Shown here piece by piece: positions 35,522 to 41,994 of a stretch of 64,000 bases of DNA (within the stretch, counting starts at the first letter, position 1; every line of letters begins with the position of its first letter). The position numbers and the translations under genes were made by a program. The notes beneath the pieces were generated by a model. That model did not search any database, was not told the DNA's origin, and was given only the letters and a program-made list of their open reading frames with translations. The stretch covers positions 806,001 to 870,000 of the forward strand of contig NZ_SODV01000001.1 of NCBI RefSeq assembly GCF_004366355.1. Reading direction: 5' to 3'. This stretch comes from Dinghuibacter silviterrae (GTDB taxonomy: Bacteria > Bacteroidota > Bacteroidia > Chitinophagales > Chitinophagaceae).

Positions 35522-35727
35522 AACGCAAAGACTTCGTCCCTCGTGACGTGGAGGTGGGCAATTTTGGGAACTTCGTCTGGATTATCAAAGTGACACTTAA
35601 CGGCATCTTTGATCATTTCCCGCAGCTCCGGGAGCGAGTCGGCCTGAGTGATAATTCCCTCCCCTATAGCTTTGGCAAAATAGCCGCCGTCCTGGGACTC
35701 TTCGACGATAAATACGATCTCCGTCAT
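35518..35727 (-). CDS. hicB: HicB-family antitoxin
   Basis: 69-aa antitoxin with the partial RNase-H-like HicB fold: IVFIVEESQDGGYFAKAIGE, GIITQADSLPELREMIKDAV and the short C-terminal end without a DNA-binding domain. It is encoded directly upstream of hicA, with a 4-base overlap. Its start codon overlaps the stop of the stranded recombinase tail on the same strand (ATGA), so in the circular parent element it would have followed the recombinase gene. Confidence 0.85.
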   Translation of the reverse strand: MTEIVFIVEESQDGGYFAKAIGEGIITQADSLPELREMIKDAVKCHFDNPDEVPKIAHLHVTRDEVFAL

Positions 35728-35846
35728 GTATTAAAGTTACAAAAATCCCGGTTGTTTGGGAAATGTCGTTCTCGGACCGGCAAAACCCGCCTTAATCCAT
35801 AGATTTCCTTCAAATCCTCCCCAAACCGGTTCGACATTGGTAAGGT
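35724..35846 (-). pseudogene. Fossil recombinase tail 2 (40 codons)
   Basis: On the minus strand, reading from an AGGGGGAGC attachment-core remnant (35847-35855), the frame encodes TLPMSNRFGEDLKEIYGLRR and 20 more residues before a stop. It is exactly as long as the tail at 32611-32733 and aligns without gaps, sharing MSN, F, DL, EIY, L, RVLPV and ER. It marks the right end of an older integrated element whose recombinase body is gone. Confidence 0.7.
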
Positions 35847-35853
35847 AGGGGGA

Positions 35854-35885
35854 GCAAAAAAGGTCGCTTAGGCGACCTTTTTTGC
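35854..35885. terminator. Strong bidirectional terminator hairpin
   Basis: A 14-bp perfect stem, GCAAAAAAGGTCGC (35854-35867) with its complement at 35872-35885, with a 4-base loop. A-run on one side and T-run on the other allow termination in both directions. It replaces the tRNA terminator hairpin next to this attachment-core remnant. Confidence 0.85.
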
Positions 35886-35941
35886 TATGTCCATCAGCCA
35901 TATTTTAATTATTTTTAAAGTAAATATGTATTGATTGGCCT

Positions 35942-36244
35942 ATGAGGGAAGTTCAAAAATATTTGGGCGAGATTGAACGCCTTTGCCGTGAGCATAGGGT
36001 TCATAAACTTTATGCTTTTGGCTCCGTTTTGACCGATCATTTCAACGATAAAAGCGATGTGGATTTTATCGTCGATTTCGAACCTGTTGAACTGCAACAA
36101 TACGCGGACAACTACTATGACCTCAAGTTCTCTTTGGAAGATATATTCCACAGGTCCGTTGACCTTTTGGAAGAAAATGCGATAAAGAACCCCTATTTTC
36201 TACAGGCGGTGAATAGTAAACGGCAGCTCGTTTATGAACATTGA
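35942..36244 (+). CDS. MNT-family nucleotidyltransferase (antitoxin of an MNT/HEPN pair)
   Basis: 100-aa minimal nucleotidyltransferase. The active-site signature is intact: AFGSVLTD (Gly27-Ser28) followed by the Asp pair in SDVDFIVDF (Asp39 and Asp41) and a third acidic residue in RSVDLL. In complete systems this enzyme adds AMP to, and so silences, a HEPN RNase toxin. The partner gene overlaps its 3' end by 11 bases but is cut to 37 codons. Confidence 0.85.
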   Translation: MREVQKYLGEIERLCREHRVHKLYAFGSVLTDHFNDKSDVDFIVDFEPVELQQYADNYYDLKFSLEDIFHRSVDLLEENAIKNPYFLQAVNSKRQLVYEH

Positions 36245-36347
36245 GGTTAAAACCTGGTTATACGACATTCTCAAGGCCATAAAGGAGATTGAAGAGCATC
36301 TTCCCTTGTTGAAGAGCGAGATCGAAAGGCTGTTAAATCAGGACTGA
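36234..36347 (+). pseudogene. Truncated HEPN-domain toxin (HepT/DUF86-like N-terminus)
   Basis: 37-codon frame starting MNIEVKTWLYDILKAIKEIE inside the MNT gene end, the usual arrangement for MNT/HEPN pairs. The sequence matches the first helix of HepT-like toxins, but the frame stops before the RxxxxH catalytic motif. The truncation point falls where the third recombinase-tail fossil begins on the opposite strand, so the toxin was cut by the element end. The remaining antitoxin is presumably an orphan. Confidence 0.6.
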
Positions 36348-36424
36348 TACCCAAGCTGCCAAAAACCACTTCGGGGTATAGACTTCCTGTAAATCAGTCC
36401 AAAACTGGTTCGACTCCGAGATGC
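36333..36424 (-). pseudogene. Fossil recombinase tail 3
   Basis: The minus strand encodes SISESNQFWTDLQEVYTPKW and some ten more residues before a stop. The SNxFWTDLQE-Y part is nearly identical to the tail at 32611-32733 (SNHFWTDLQEIY). No GGGGGA core is left next to it. The right boundary is approximate. Confidence 0.6.
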
Positions 36425-36550
36425 TAAAAAGGCAAAAATAGGGTAACGAAAAACGGCCCATAAAAAGGGTGTTTTAACGGTATTTTCCTTTCCCATTTAA
36501 GAGGTCTTATGTAATTGAGTATTTTACGGCACATCCAAAACCCGTGTTAC

Positions 36551-36964
36551 ATGCCATTGACTCCAATTACCGAAGGTCTCCCAAGCGAATTAAGCGTACA
36601 GCTCATGTCTGTAGAAAAGGTGTATTATTTTTCCTTTATCTCCATGAAGGGAGGCTGTGGTTCGTCCGGACATAAGGAAAACCATTGGATAGCCTTGACG
36701 GACAAAAGGGTGCTTTACAAAACGAAGGTATCTGAAAAGAAATCCGGGGTGGATGTATTTGTTCTAAAGGAAGGCATTCTGCCTTTTGACAAAATTTCTT
36801 TTCTGGAAGTAACCGAAGGCCAACAGAGCAATGGTTGCTCCAGGAGTAAAGTTTTTCAGTTGCGTATCAGCACTTCCGGAGGTACAGTCTCCATTCCCGT
36901 TCCTACACAAGAAAAATGCTATGAAATCCGGAAAGTTTTTACTGAATTGGGCCAAAATGGATAA
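36551..36964 (+). CDS. Hypothetical protein with bacterial PH-like domain
   Basis: 137-aa protein from the ATG at 36551 (MPLTPITEGLPSELSVQLMS); an in-frame TTG at 36515 would add 12 residues. The run NHWIALTDKRVLYKTKV followed by LPFDKISFLEVTE is the typical strand pattern of bacterial pleckstrin-homology-like domains (bPH_2 type), which often occur in small membrane-proximal or stress proteins. A GGCGSSGH segment precedes it. It ends directly before the YidD-like gene, with no gap, suggesting one transcript. Function unknown. Confidence 0.6.
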   Translation: MPLTPITEGLPSELSVQLMSVEKVYYFSFISMKGGCGSSGHKENHWIALTDKRVLYKTKVSEKKSGVDVFVLKEGILPFDKISFLEVTEGQQSNGCSRSKVFQLRISTSGGTVSIPVPTQEKCYEIRKVFTELGQNG

Positions 36965-37192
36965 GTGAAAATCCTGACGTTACCTTTAAGCCTTATCGGG
37001 ATTGGTCTCGTTAAGATATACCAGCGGACCAAAACAAGACATTATTCTAAATGTCTGCATTTTCCGTCCTGTTCCAATTACGCGCTATTGGCATTGAGAA
37101 AATATTCCTTCTTTAAGGCGGTCTGGATCTCAGTCAAGCGATATAGGGATTGCCATCCCTTTTCCAACAGACCCTACGTAGACTACCCTTAA
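36965..37192 (+). CDS. yidD: YidD-like membrane protein insertion efficiency factor
   Basis: 75-aa protein with the YidD hallmark: CLHFPSCSNYALLAL followed by KYSFFKAVWISVKRYRDCHP. YidD is a small inner-membrane-associated protein that assists YidC and is normally encoded beside rnpA and yidC. Here it starts with GTG next to a PH-like gene in the island, so it is a second or displaced copy. Its stop overlaps the stop of a fossil recombinase tail on the other strand. Three conserved Cys are kept. Confidence 0.85.
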   Translation: MKILTLPLSLIGIGLVKIYQRTKTRHYSKCLHFPSCSNYALLALRKYSFFKAVWISVKRYRDCHPFSNRPYVDYP

Positions 37193-37246
37193 TAATCGAA
37201 CTGATTTATTCGGCAAAAAAGATTCGACGTTCGTATATTGGGGGAA
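37189..37246 (-). pseudogene. Fossil recombinase tail 4 with attachment-core remnant
   Basis: Reading the minus strand from a TTGGGGGAACC core remnant (37238-37248), the frame encodes SPNIRTSNLFCRINQFDY and then a stop. It aligns with the start of the tail at 32733 (PNVRMSNHFW). It is the outermost fossil and so probably marks the oldest integration; ordinary chromosome resumes after it. Confidence 0.55.
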
Positions 37247-37266
37247 CCACAAAAAACCGTCACTCA

Positions 37267-37467
37267 ATGAACAAAGCCCTGGCCATCATTTTCGGAATAG
37301 TATCTATCGGCGCTATCAAGGAAGCCTTAAGGATAACGTTTTCCTCCGCAAGCGACATAGCACCCAACCGCATCGGGCTCATCGTGATCAGCTATACGTT
37401 AACCATACTCTTTATCTTTCTGACAGTGCGATTCTGGAGAAAGGCTTCGAAAAAGCCAGGTCTGTAA
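37267..37467 (+). CDS. Small two-helix membrane protein
   Basis: 66-aa protein (MNKALAIIFGIVSIGAIKEA) with two hydrophobic segments, residues 4-18 and about 38-56, and a basic C-terminus. The start at 37267 was preferred over the longer open frame because it begins after the island boundary. Family unknown. It converges with the DUF418 gene. Confidence 0.55.
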   Translation: MNKALAIIFGIVSIGAIKEALRITFSSASDIAPNRIGLIVISYTLTILFIFLTVRFWRKASKKPGL

Positions 37468-37476
37468 CCCCGGGCA

Positions 37477-38652
37477 TCAGACCGCTTGCAGCGCCGGCCT
37501 TTTCAACGCCAACCGCGTCCCATAACTCAACTGCCTCCACACCCACTCCACCGGCCCATAATTATACCGGGAAAGCCACCAGCGACTAAAGAGCGCCTGC
37601 AAGAGATATACGACAACCGCCAGCCCCAGATAGAAATAAAGGGGCTCCCTCCCTATCAGCCCCAGCCCGAACCCGGAAAATACCAGGCAACCGATCACGT
37701 TTTGCACCATGTAATTGGTGAGTGTCATCTTGCCCGTGACTTCGAGGGTGCTAAAAAACCGGTGACCGGAACCGCCCAGGTAGAGGAGGCACAAGGAAGA
37801 CATGATAAAGAACATGATCGCCAGCACGACTATGAAACTGATGGGATAGTGTTCTTTAAACGGCCAGGCAAGGCGGGCATTGATATATTTCGGGACGATG
37901 ATGATCAACGCGAACGTCAGTGTAATCCACCATACCCTCCAGAGGACTTTTTTGTGTTGGGCGAGGTGGGAGAAAAAACCGATTTTTTGGGCCGAGAAAC
38001 CAAAGAGGAAGCAGGTCATCATGACCCAGTGCACGGTAATACCGTAAAAGGGAGAGATCATTTCTGTATAGTAGGTTCCGATCAGACCGGCTTTCAGCAC
38101 GTCCATCAAGTCGTGACTCCCGTACAGGAGTGGCCAATGTTCTCTATCCCAGTGAGGTGAGGGGATTTTTACAACAAAGGAAGTGAGGACGGGTTCCGTC
38201 AGCAGCATGGCTATGGCTATAATGAAAGTCGTCCGGGCGGAACATTTGTAGAAGGGCAGCAGGACCATCCCCAGGATAGCGTAGTCCTTGAGAATGTCGC
38301 CGGAGAAAAACGCGGAATTGATCAACGCCAGGACCAGGAGCCACCACATCCGCCGGGTAAAAAACCATACGGGATGCCGGCCCTTGGCGTGCAGCCGCTC
38401 CATCAGCACGGCAAAGCCGTAACCGAACAGGAAGCTAAGCATGGTCCAGGATTTAGCGGAAAAAACATAGGCGCTTATGTATTCAAGAACGACGGTAAAG
38501 GTTCCCGGATGGCTGATTTTTAAATTATCACCGAGAAAATAGGCATCATAGTAATTCATGAGCACGACCCCGAAGAGGGCCCATCCCCGGAGGATATCGA
38601 TTATGGTAATGCGTTGGCTGGCCAGGATAGGTTGTACGACCGGTGGTTTCAT
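37477..38652 (-). CDS. DUF418 family membrane protein (YeiB-like)
   Basis: 391-aa polytopic inner-membrane protein. The N-terminus has the acyltransferase-like/YeiB start RITIIDILRGWALFGVVLMN, and the C-terminal part fits the DUF418 domain (TLEVTGKMTLTNYMVQNVIG, later FSRWWLSRYNYGPVEWVWR). About ten membrane helices are visible. It is thought to be a transporter or acyltransferase-like protein, but no substrate is known. It follows the dioxygenase-like gene on the same strand by about 18 bases. Confidence 0.88.
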   Translation of the reverse strand: MKPPVVQPILASQRITIIDILRGWALFGVVLMNYYDAYFLGDNLKISHPGTFTVVLEYISAYVFSAKSWTMLSFLFGYGFAVLMERLHAKGRHPVWFFTRRMWWLLVLALINSAFFSGDILKDYAILGMVLLPFYKCSARTTFIIAIAMLLTEPVLTSFVVKIPSPHWDREHWPLLYGSHDLMDVLKAGLIGTYYTEMISPFYGITVHWVMMTCFLFGFSAQKIGFFSHLAQHKKVLWRVWWITLTFALIIIVPKYINARLAWPFKEHYPISFIVVLAIMFFIMSSLCLLYLGGSGHRFFSTLEVTGKMTLTNYMVQNVIGCLVFSGFGLGLIGREPLYFYLGLAVVVYLLQALFSRWWLSRYNYGPVEWVWRQLSYGTRLALKRPALQAV

Positions 38653-38670
38653 CCCGGTAATATAACGAAA

Positions 38671-39375
38671 TTAAAAATATAAAGCGGTCGACTCTGCCCA
38701 CTTAATCCCCTTCGGCAGGTGGACGTTGCAGAACTCGATATGGATCACCCTTCGCCTTTTCGCATTGGTAGTGCGATGGGAAGCGTGTAACAAAAGGGGG
38801 CGCATCAACATAACACCTCCGCCTGGCACCCGGCAGATGTTTTCTTCCCTGTTAAGCTCGGGGGAAAACCGCTGAATTCCCTTTAGATGGGATCCCGGAA
38901 TAACCCTCAATGCACCGTTATGCTCATCGGTAGGGTCCAGATGAATACGGACGGTAAAAATATTTTCCAAAATCTGAAGCGGCGGCTGAACTGCAAACTG
39001 ATCCTGTTTAACCGTCCAGGGACCGAATCCGGGCAATTCCACTTTCTTGTCCACCGAAATCGTAAGGTCCTGGTGCCAGGCGACAAACCAGTTCGACTGT
39101 TCGGGCTTATCGAAATAAATAGATTTTACAACAAAATAGTCTTCGCCAAAGTACCGGCGGACGACAGCCATCAGCGGCTCATTAAAAATCAGGTGATGAG
39201 CTTCCTGGATCTCTTTCAGAAACTGCCGGATGGCAAACAAGTCGTTGGTTCTTCTGAAGGTCGGTTTTGAGGAATCCGCCTGCGACAAAATGTCCCCAAG
39301 GGCGCGGATTTCCGCCGGGGTATATATATCGTCAAGTATAGTATATCCCTTTGTGCGCAGTTGTTCCAGGCTCAT
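38671..39375 (-). CDS. Phytanoyl-CoA dioxygenase family protein
   Basis: 234-aa Fe(II)/2-oxoglutarate-dependent oxygenase from the Met at 39375 (MSLEQLRTKGYTILDDIYTP); the frame extends 20 codons upstream, but that part overlaps the region right after kptA and lacks family sequence. The iron ligands are WHQDLTIS (His-x-Asp) and the distal His in LLHASHRTT, and RRRVIHIEF supplies the 2-oxoglutarate Arg. Substrate unknown; related enzymes hydroxylate lipids, small metabolites or antibiotics. Confidence 0.88.
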   Translation of the reverse strand: MSLEQLRTKGYTILDDIYTPAEIRALGDILSQADSSKPTFRRTNDLFAIRQFLKEIQEAHHLIFNEPLMAVVRRYFGEDYFVVKSIYFDKPEQSNWFVAWHQDLTISVDKKVELPGFGPWTVKQDQFAVQPPLQILENIFTVRIHLDPTDEHNGALRVIPGSHLKGIQRFSPELNREENICRVPGGGVMLMRPLLLHASHRTTNAKRRRVIHIEFCNVHLPKGIKWAESTALYF

Positions 39376-39386
39376 CGAATATGTTT

Positions 39387-39923
39387 TTAAATGAGCGGCG
39401 CAATATACGCCACCGGCACCCGCTCCGTCAACCAAACGCCATTGTCGGACAAGAAAAATACATGCCCGTCCTGGTGCATCCTCTGTGCATCGACGACCAG
39501 CACCACCGGCTTGCCATGACGCGTGCCCACCGCGAGGGCGGTTTCCCGGTCTTTACTCAGATGTACGTGATGGCGGTTCATCTTCTGCAGACCGCTTTCC
39601 TCAATGCCCGGTATATTTTTTTCGGCCGTTCCATGAAAAAGAACAGCGGGCGGGGTTTGAGGGGTGTATTGAAGATCCACCTCGATGGAGTGTCCCTGGC
39701 TCGCGCGGACCATCGTGCCATCGTGGTTGAAATTAAACCGGCTTTTGGCGTTGGTGTCTACTATGTGTTTCAACACCTCCGGGCTCAGTTCCAATTTCCG
39801 GCATAAGGTGTCAACGCTCCCCCAGCCCTGCTCATCGAGCTCCAGGCCGATATGACCGGGGTTGTGCCGCAAGACATAACTGAGTGTTTTGCTGATGCGT
39901 GTATTTTCTTCTTTGGAGATCAT
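39387..39923 (-). CDS. kptA: RNA 2'-phosphotransferase (KptA/Tpt1)
   Basis: 178-aa NAD-dependent enzyme that removes an internal RNA 2'-phosphate, forming ADP-ribose 1'',2''-cyclic phosphate. The conserved features are YVLRHNPGHIGLELDEQGW, VRASQGHS, VLFHGT, and HHVHLSKD with the downstream ISL-type strand VVLVVDAQRM. Bacteria lack the tRNA splicing that makes this enzyme essential in yeast, so its job here may be RNA repair or ADP-ribosylation of nucleic acids. It is 12 bases upstream of the dioxygenase-like gene. Confidence 0.94.
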   Translation of the reverse strand: MISKEENTRISKTLSYVLRHNPGHIGLELDEQGWGSVDTLCRKLELSPEVLKHIVDTNAKSRFNFNHDGTMVRASQGHSIEVDLQYTPQTPPAVLFHGTAEKNIPGIEESGLQKMNRHHVHLSKDRETALAVGTRHGKPVVLVVDAQRMHQDGHVFFLSDNGVWLTERVPVAYIAPLI

Positions 39924-39940
39924 ATATTTATAACAAATAT

Positions 39941-41170
39941 ATGCGCTTCCTTTTACTCCCCCTCTTCCTCCTCCCCTGGACCGTTGCCCGGTCCCAGATC
40001 AAGGACTACGTCCAGCATGAAACCCATCCCATCCGGACGATTTCACCGGATTCCCTGGATTTTTCGGACCTGGATGTAGTCGGGCAGGCCGTGGGGGACA
40101 AAAGGATCGTCATGCTGGGGGAACAGGATCATGGGGACGCGCCCACGTTCCTGGCAAAGACGCGGCTGATCAAGTACCTGCATGAACGGAAGGGATTTAA
40201 TGTAGTGGTTTTCGAAGGGGATTTTTTTTCCCTGACCCAGGGCTACGGGGAAACGTCTCCGGAGAAGATGGGAGATTTCCTAAAGCACAATATATTTCCG
40301 ATTTGGTCTTATTGCGATGGCTGCACGGACCTGTTCTCGCGGTATATCCCGGACCATAGCCGCGAATTGAAAGTCGTGGGGGTCGACTTGCAAATGATTT
40401 TTGGATTTGGATACCGGTTTTTACGTCATCGGCTGGACAGTGTGTTGCGGCGTCTTGACTTGCCGGTGACGCACGAAGAAGGGTATACGACCATTTTTTT
40501 ACCCATGGTGGACTCGCTTCCGAGTATCCGATGGTATCGCCGGGTGGGCAAGGCCACCCTGGATTCGGTGGCGGACTGGGCTGCACGGGCCGGAGACCAG
40601 GCCAGGACCAAACTATCGAAGGATGATTTTTGGGTGCATGTCTTAGACAACCTCCGGGATGAGGCCAGGATGTATGTGTACGCGCCTTCCAACGACCGGA
40701 AACGGGAGAGCGAAATCAGGGACCGCCGGATGGCGGAAAACCTGGCCTGGTTTGCGGACGTGGTCTATCCGAACGAAAAGCTGATCGTGTGGGCAGCCAA
40801 CCCGCACGTGGCGAAGTTGAGGGACGAACCGGCCATGGGCGGGTATTTTACGGAAGACACCAACCTGGACAAGGAGACTTATGTGATCGGGTTTACCGGT
40901 TTTCAGGGAGAGGGCGGTCGCTTTGGGGCCAAACCCTATACAATACCCCCTCCCAGCGGGGAATGTTTTGAAAATTGGGTCGACCCGGCGATGGCCTTCG
41001 CCTTTACGGACCTGTCGGGCTACAAGGACAAGACCCGGTTCCGGATGCGTTTCTGGTACTATAGAGAAGATAAAAACGCGTGGAGTCGTATTTTCGACGG
41101 GGTGTTTTTTATTCGGGAAAACCGGAGATGTGCCCCATGGCCAAAAGCGGCAGGGCCGCTCAAAAATTAA
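39941..41170 (+). CDS. Erythromycin-esterase-like protein, exported
   Basis: 409-aa protein from the ATG at 39941, which opens a signal peptide (MRFLLLPLFLLPWTVARS). The EreA/succinoglycan-biosynthesis-like fold is indicated by MLGEQDHGDAPTFLAKTRLI with its His, by VVVFEGDFFSL and by LIVWAANPHVAKL near residue 285. True macrolide esterases belong to the same superfamily, but most Bacteroidota members have unknown substrates, so no resistance role is claimed. Divergent from kptA with 17 bases between starts; the last 11 bases overlap the convergent methylase gene. Confidence 0.82.
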   Translation: MRFLLLPLFLLPWTVARSQIKDYVQHETHPIRTISPDSLDFSDLDVVGQAVGDKRIVMLGEQDHGDAPTFLAKTRLIKYLHERKGFNVVVFEGDFFSLTQGYGETSPEKMGDFLKHNIFPIWSYCDGCTDLFSRYIPDHSRELKVVGVDLQMIFGFGYRFLRHRLDSVLRRLDLPVTHEEGYTTIFLPMVDSLPSIRWYRRVGKATLDSVADWAARAGDQARTKLSKDDFWVHVLDNLRDEARMYVYAPSNDRKRESEIRDRRMAENLAWFADVVYPNEKLIVWAANPHVAKLRDEPAMGGYFTEDTNLDKETYVIGFTGFQGEGGRFGAKPYTIPPPSGECFENWVDPAMAFAFTDLSGYKDKTRFRMRFWYYREDKNAWSRIFDGVFFIRENRRCAPWPKAAGPLKN

Positions 41171-41990
41171 CCACCAACGCCTCCACCACCGCGTTCCTGT
41201 TCTCCATTTTCCCCCCGCTATAATAAAAGTGCTCGATCCGGTGTATCCGGAACCTGGACCAATAGGCGTCGATCATGGGGTTATGCCGATAGGCATTGTG
41301 GGACCAGGTGGACAAAATGAACTTGGCAGGGGTCCGGTCGAGAAGGGCAAATAAACGGGCTTCGTCCTCTTCGGTCCATCCGTTGTAGTAATCGGCGTAC
41401 CGGCCGAAGTAGGGGGGATCGCAATAAACAAGGTCCCCGGCGACGGCCGACAAAAGCGTGGACGTAAACGAGCCATTGGTAAACGACCAGTCGCCGGTCA
41501 TCACCTCCCGCACCCGGGTGACCTGGTTGACAATTTTGGTGATATAGCCGGGTTGGAAACGGTCGGGTTTTTTGCAGAACGGAATATTCCAAAGGCCCTT
41601 CCGGGAAAACCGGATCATCCCGTTAAAACCGCTCCGGTTTAGAAAAAGGAAATCGAGGGGCGCGAAGTCGCGGTTGAAGCGCTCGCGGACGTGGAGGTAG
41701 TGGTCGTAACCGCTTTTGGCCAGGAGCGCGCCTTCATACTCCAAAAAAGACCGGACAGAAGAAGGTGTGATGTCACCGTTGAGCAGACCTGCATAAAAAT
41801 GAACGAGGTGGGGATTGGCGTCGCTCATGAGAGCGCGGGGAAAACCGGCGTTAAAACCCACGACGCCGGTACCCATAAACGGTTCTATCCAGCGGCCGGT
41901 AGAAGCGGCCTCCCGGACAAGTTCCAGGATAGGGGGGACCAGCTTGGTTTTGATGCCTTGACTTTTCAAGGGCGGGATAATGACCTTCAT
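41160..41990 (-). CDS. DNA adenine methylase (D12 class, Dam-like)
   Basis: 276-aa N6-adenine methyltransferase. The AdoMet motif is IEPFMGTGVVG (residues 35-45) and the catalytic motif is CDPPYFGRYADYYNGW with DPPY at 191-194; the MTase_D12 order FxGxG then DPPY marks the alpha class. The N-terminal PPLKSQGIKTKLVPPI is the usual start. No restriction enzyme is encoded nearby, so it is an orphan. Recognition sequence cannot be predicted. It is 4 bases downstream of the ankyrin-VOC gene on the same strand. Confidence 0.92.
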   Translation of the reverse strand: MKVIIPPLKSQGIKTKLVPPILELVREAASTGRWIEPFMGTGVVGFNAGFPRALMSDANPHLVHFYAGLLNGDITPSSVRSFLEYEGALLAKSGYDHYLHVRERFNRDFAPLDFLFLNRSGFNGMIRFSRKGLWNIPFCKKPDRFQPGYITKIVNQVTRVREVMTGDWSFTNGSFTSTLLSAVAGDLVYCDPPYFGRYADYYNGWTEEDEARLFALLDRTPAKFILSTWSHNAYRHNPMIDAYWSRFRIHRIEHFYYSGGKMENRNAVVEALVVNF

Positions 41991-41994
41991 GCGT

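Noticed and set aside
39941-41170. Macrolide resistance gene
   Set aside because: The fold matches the erythromycin esterase superfamily, but most members in this phylum are uncharacterised chromosomal genes and nothing nearby suggests resistance.
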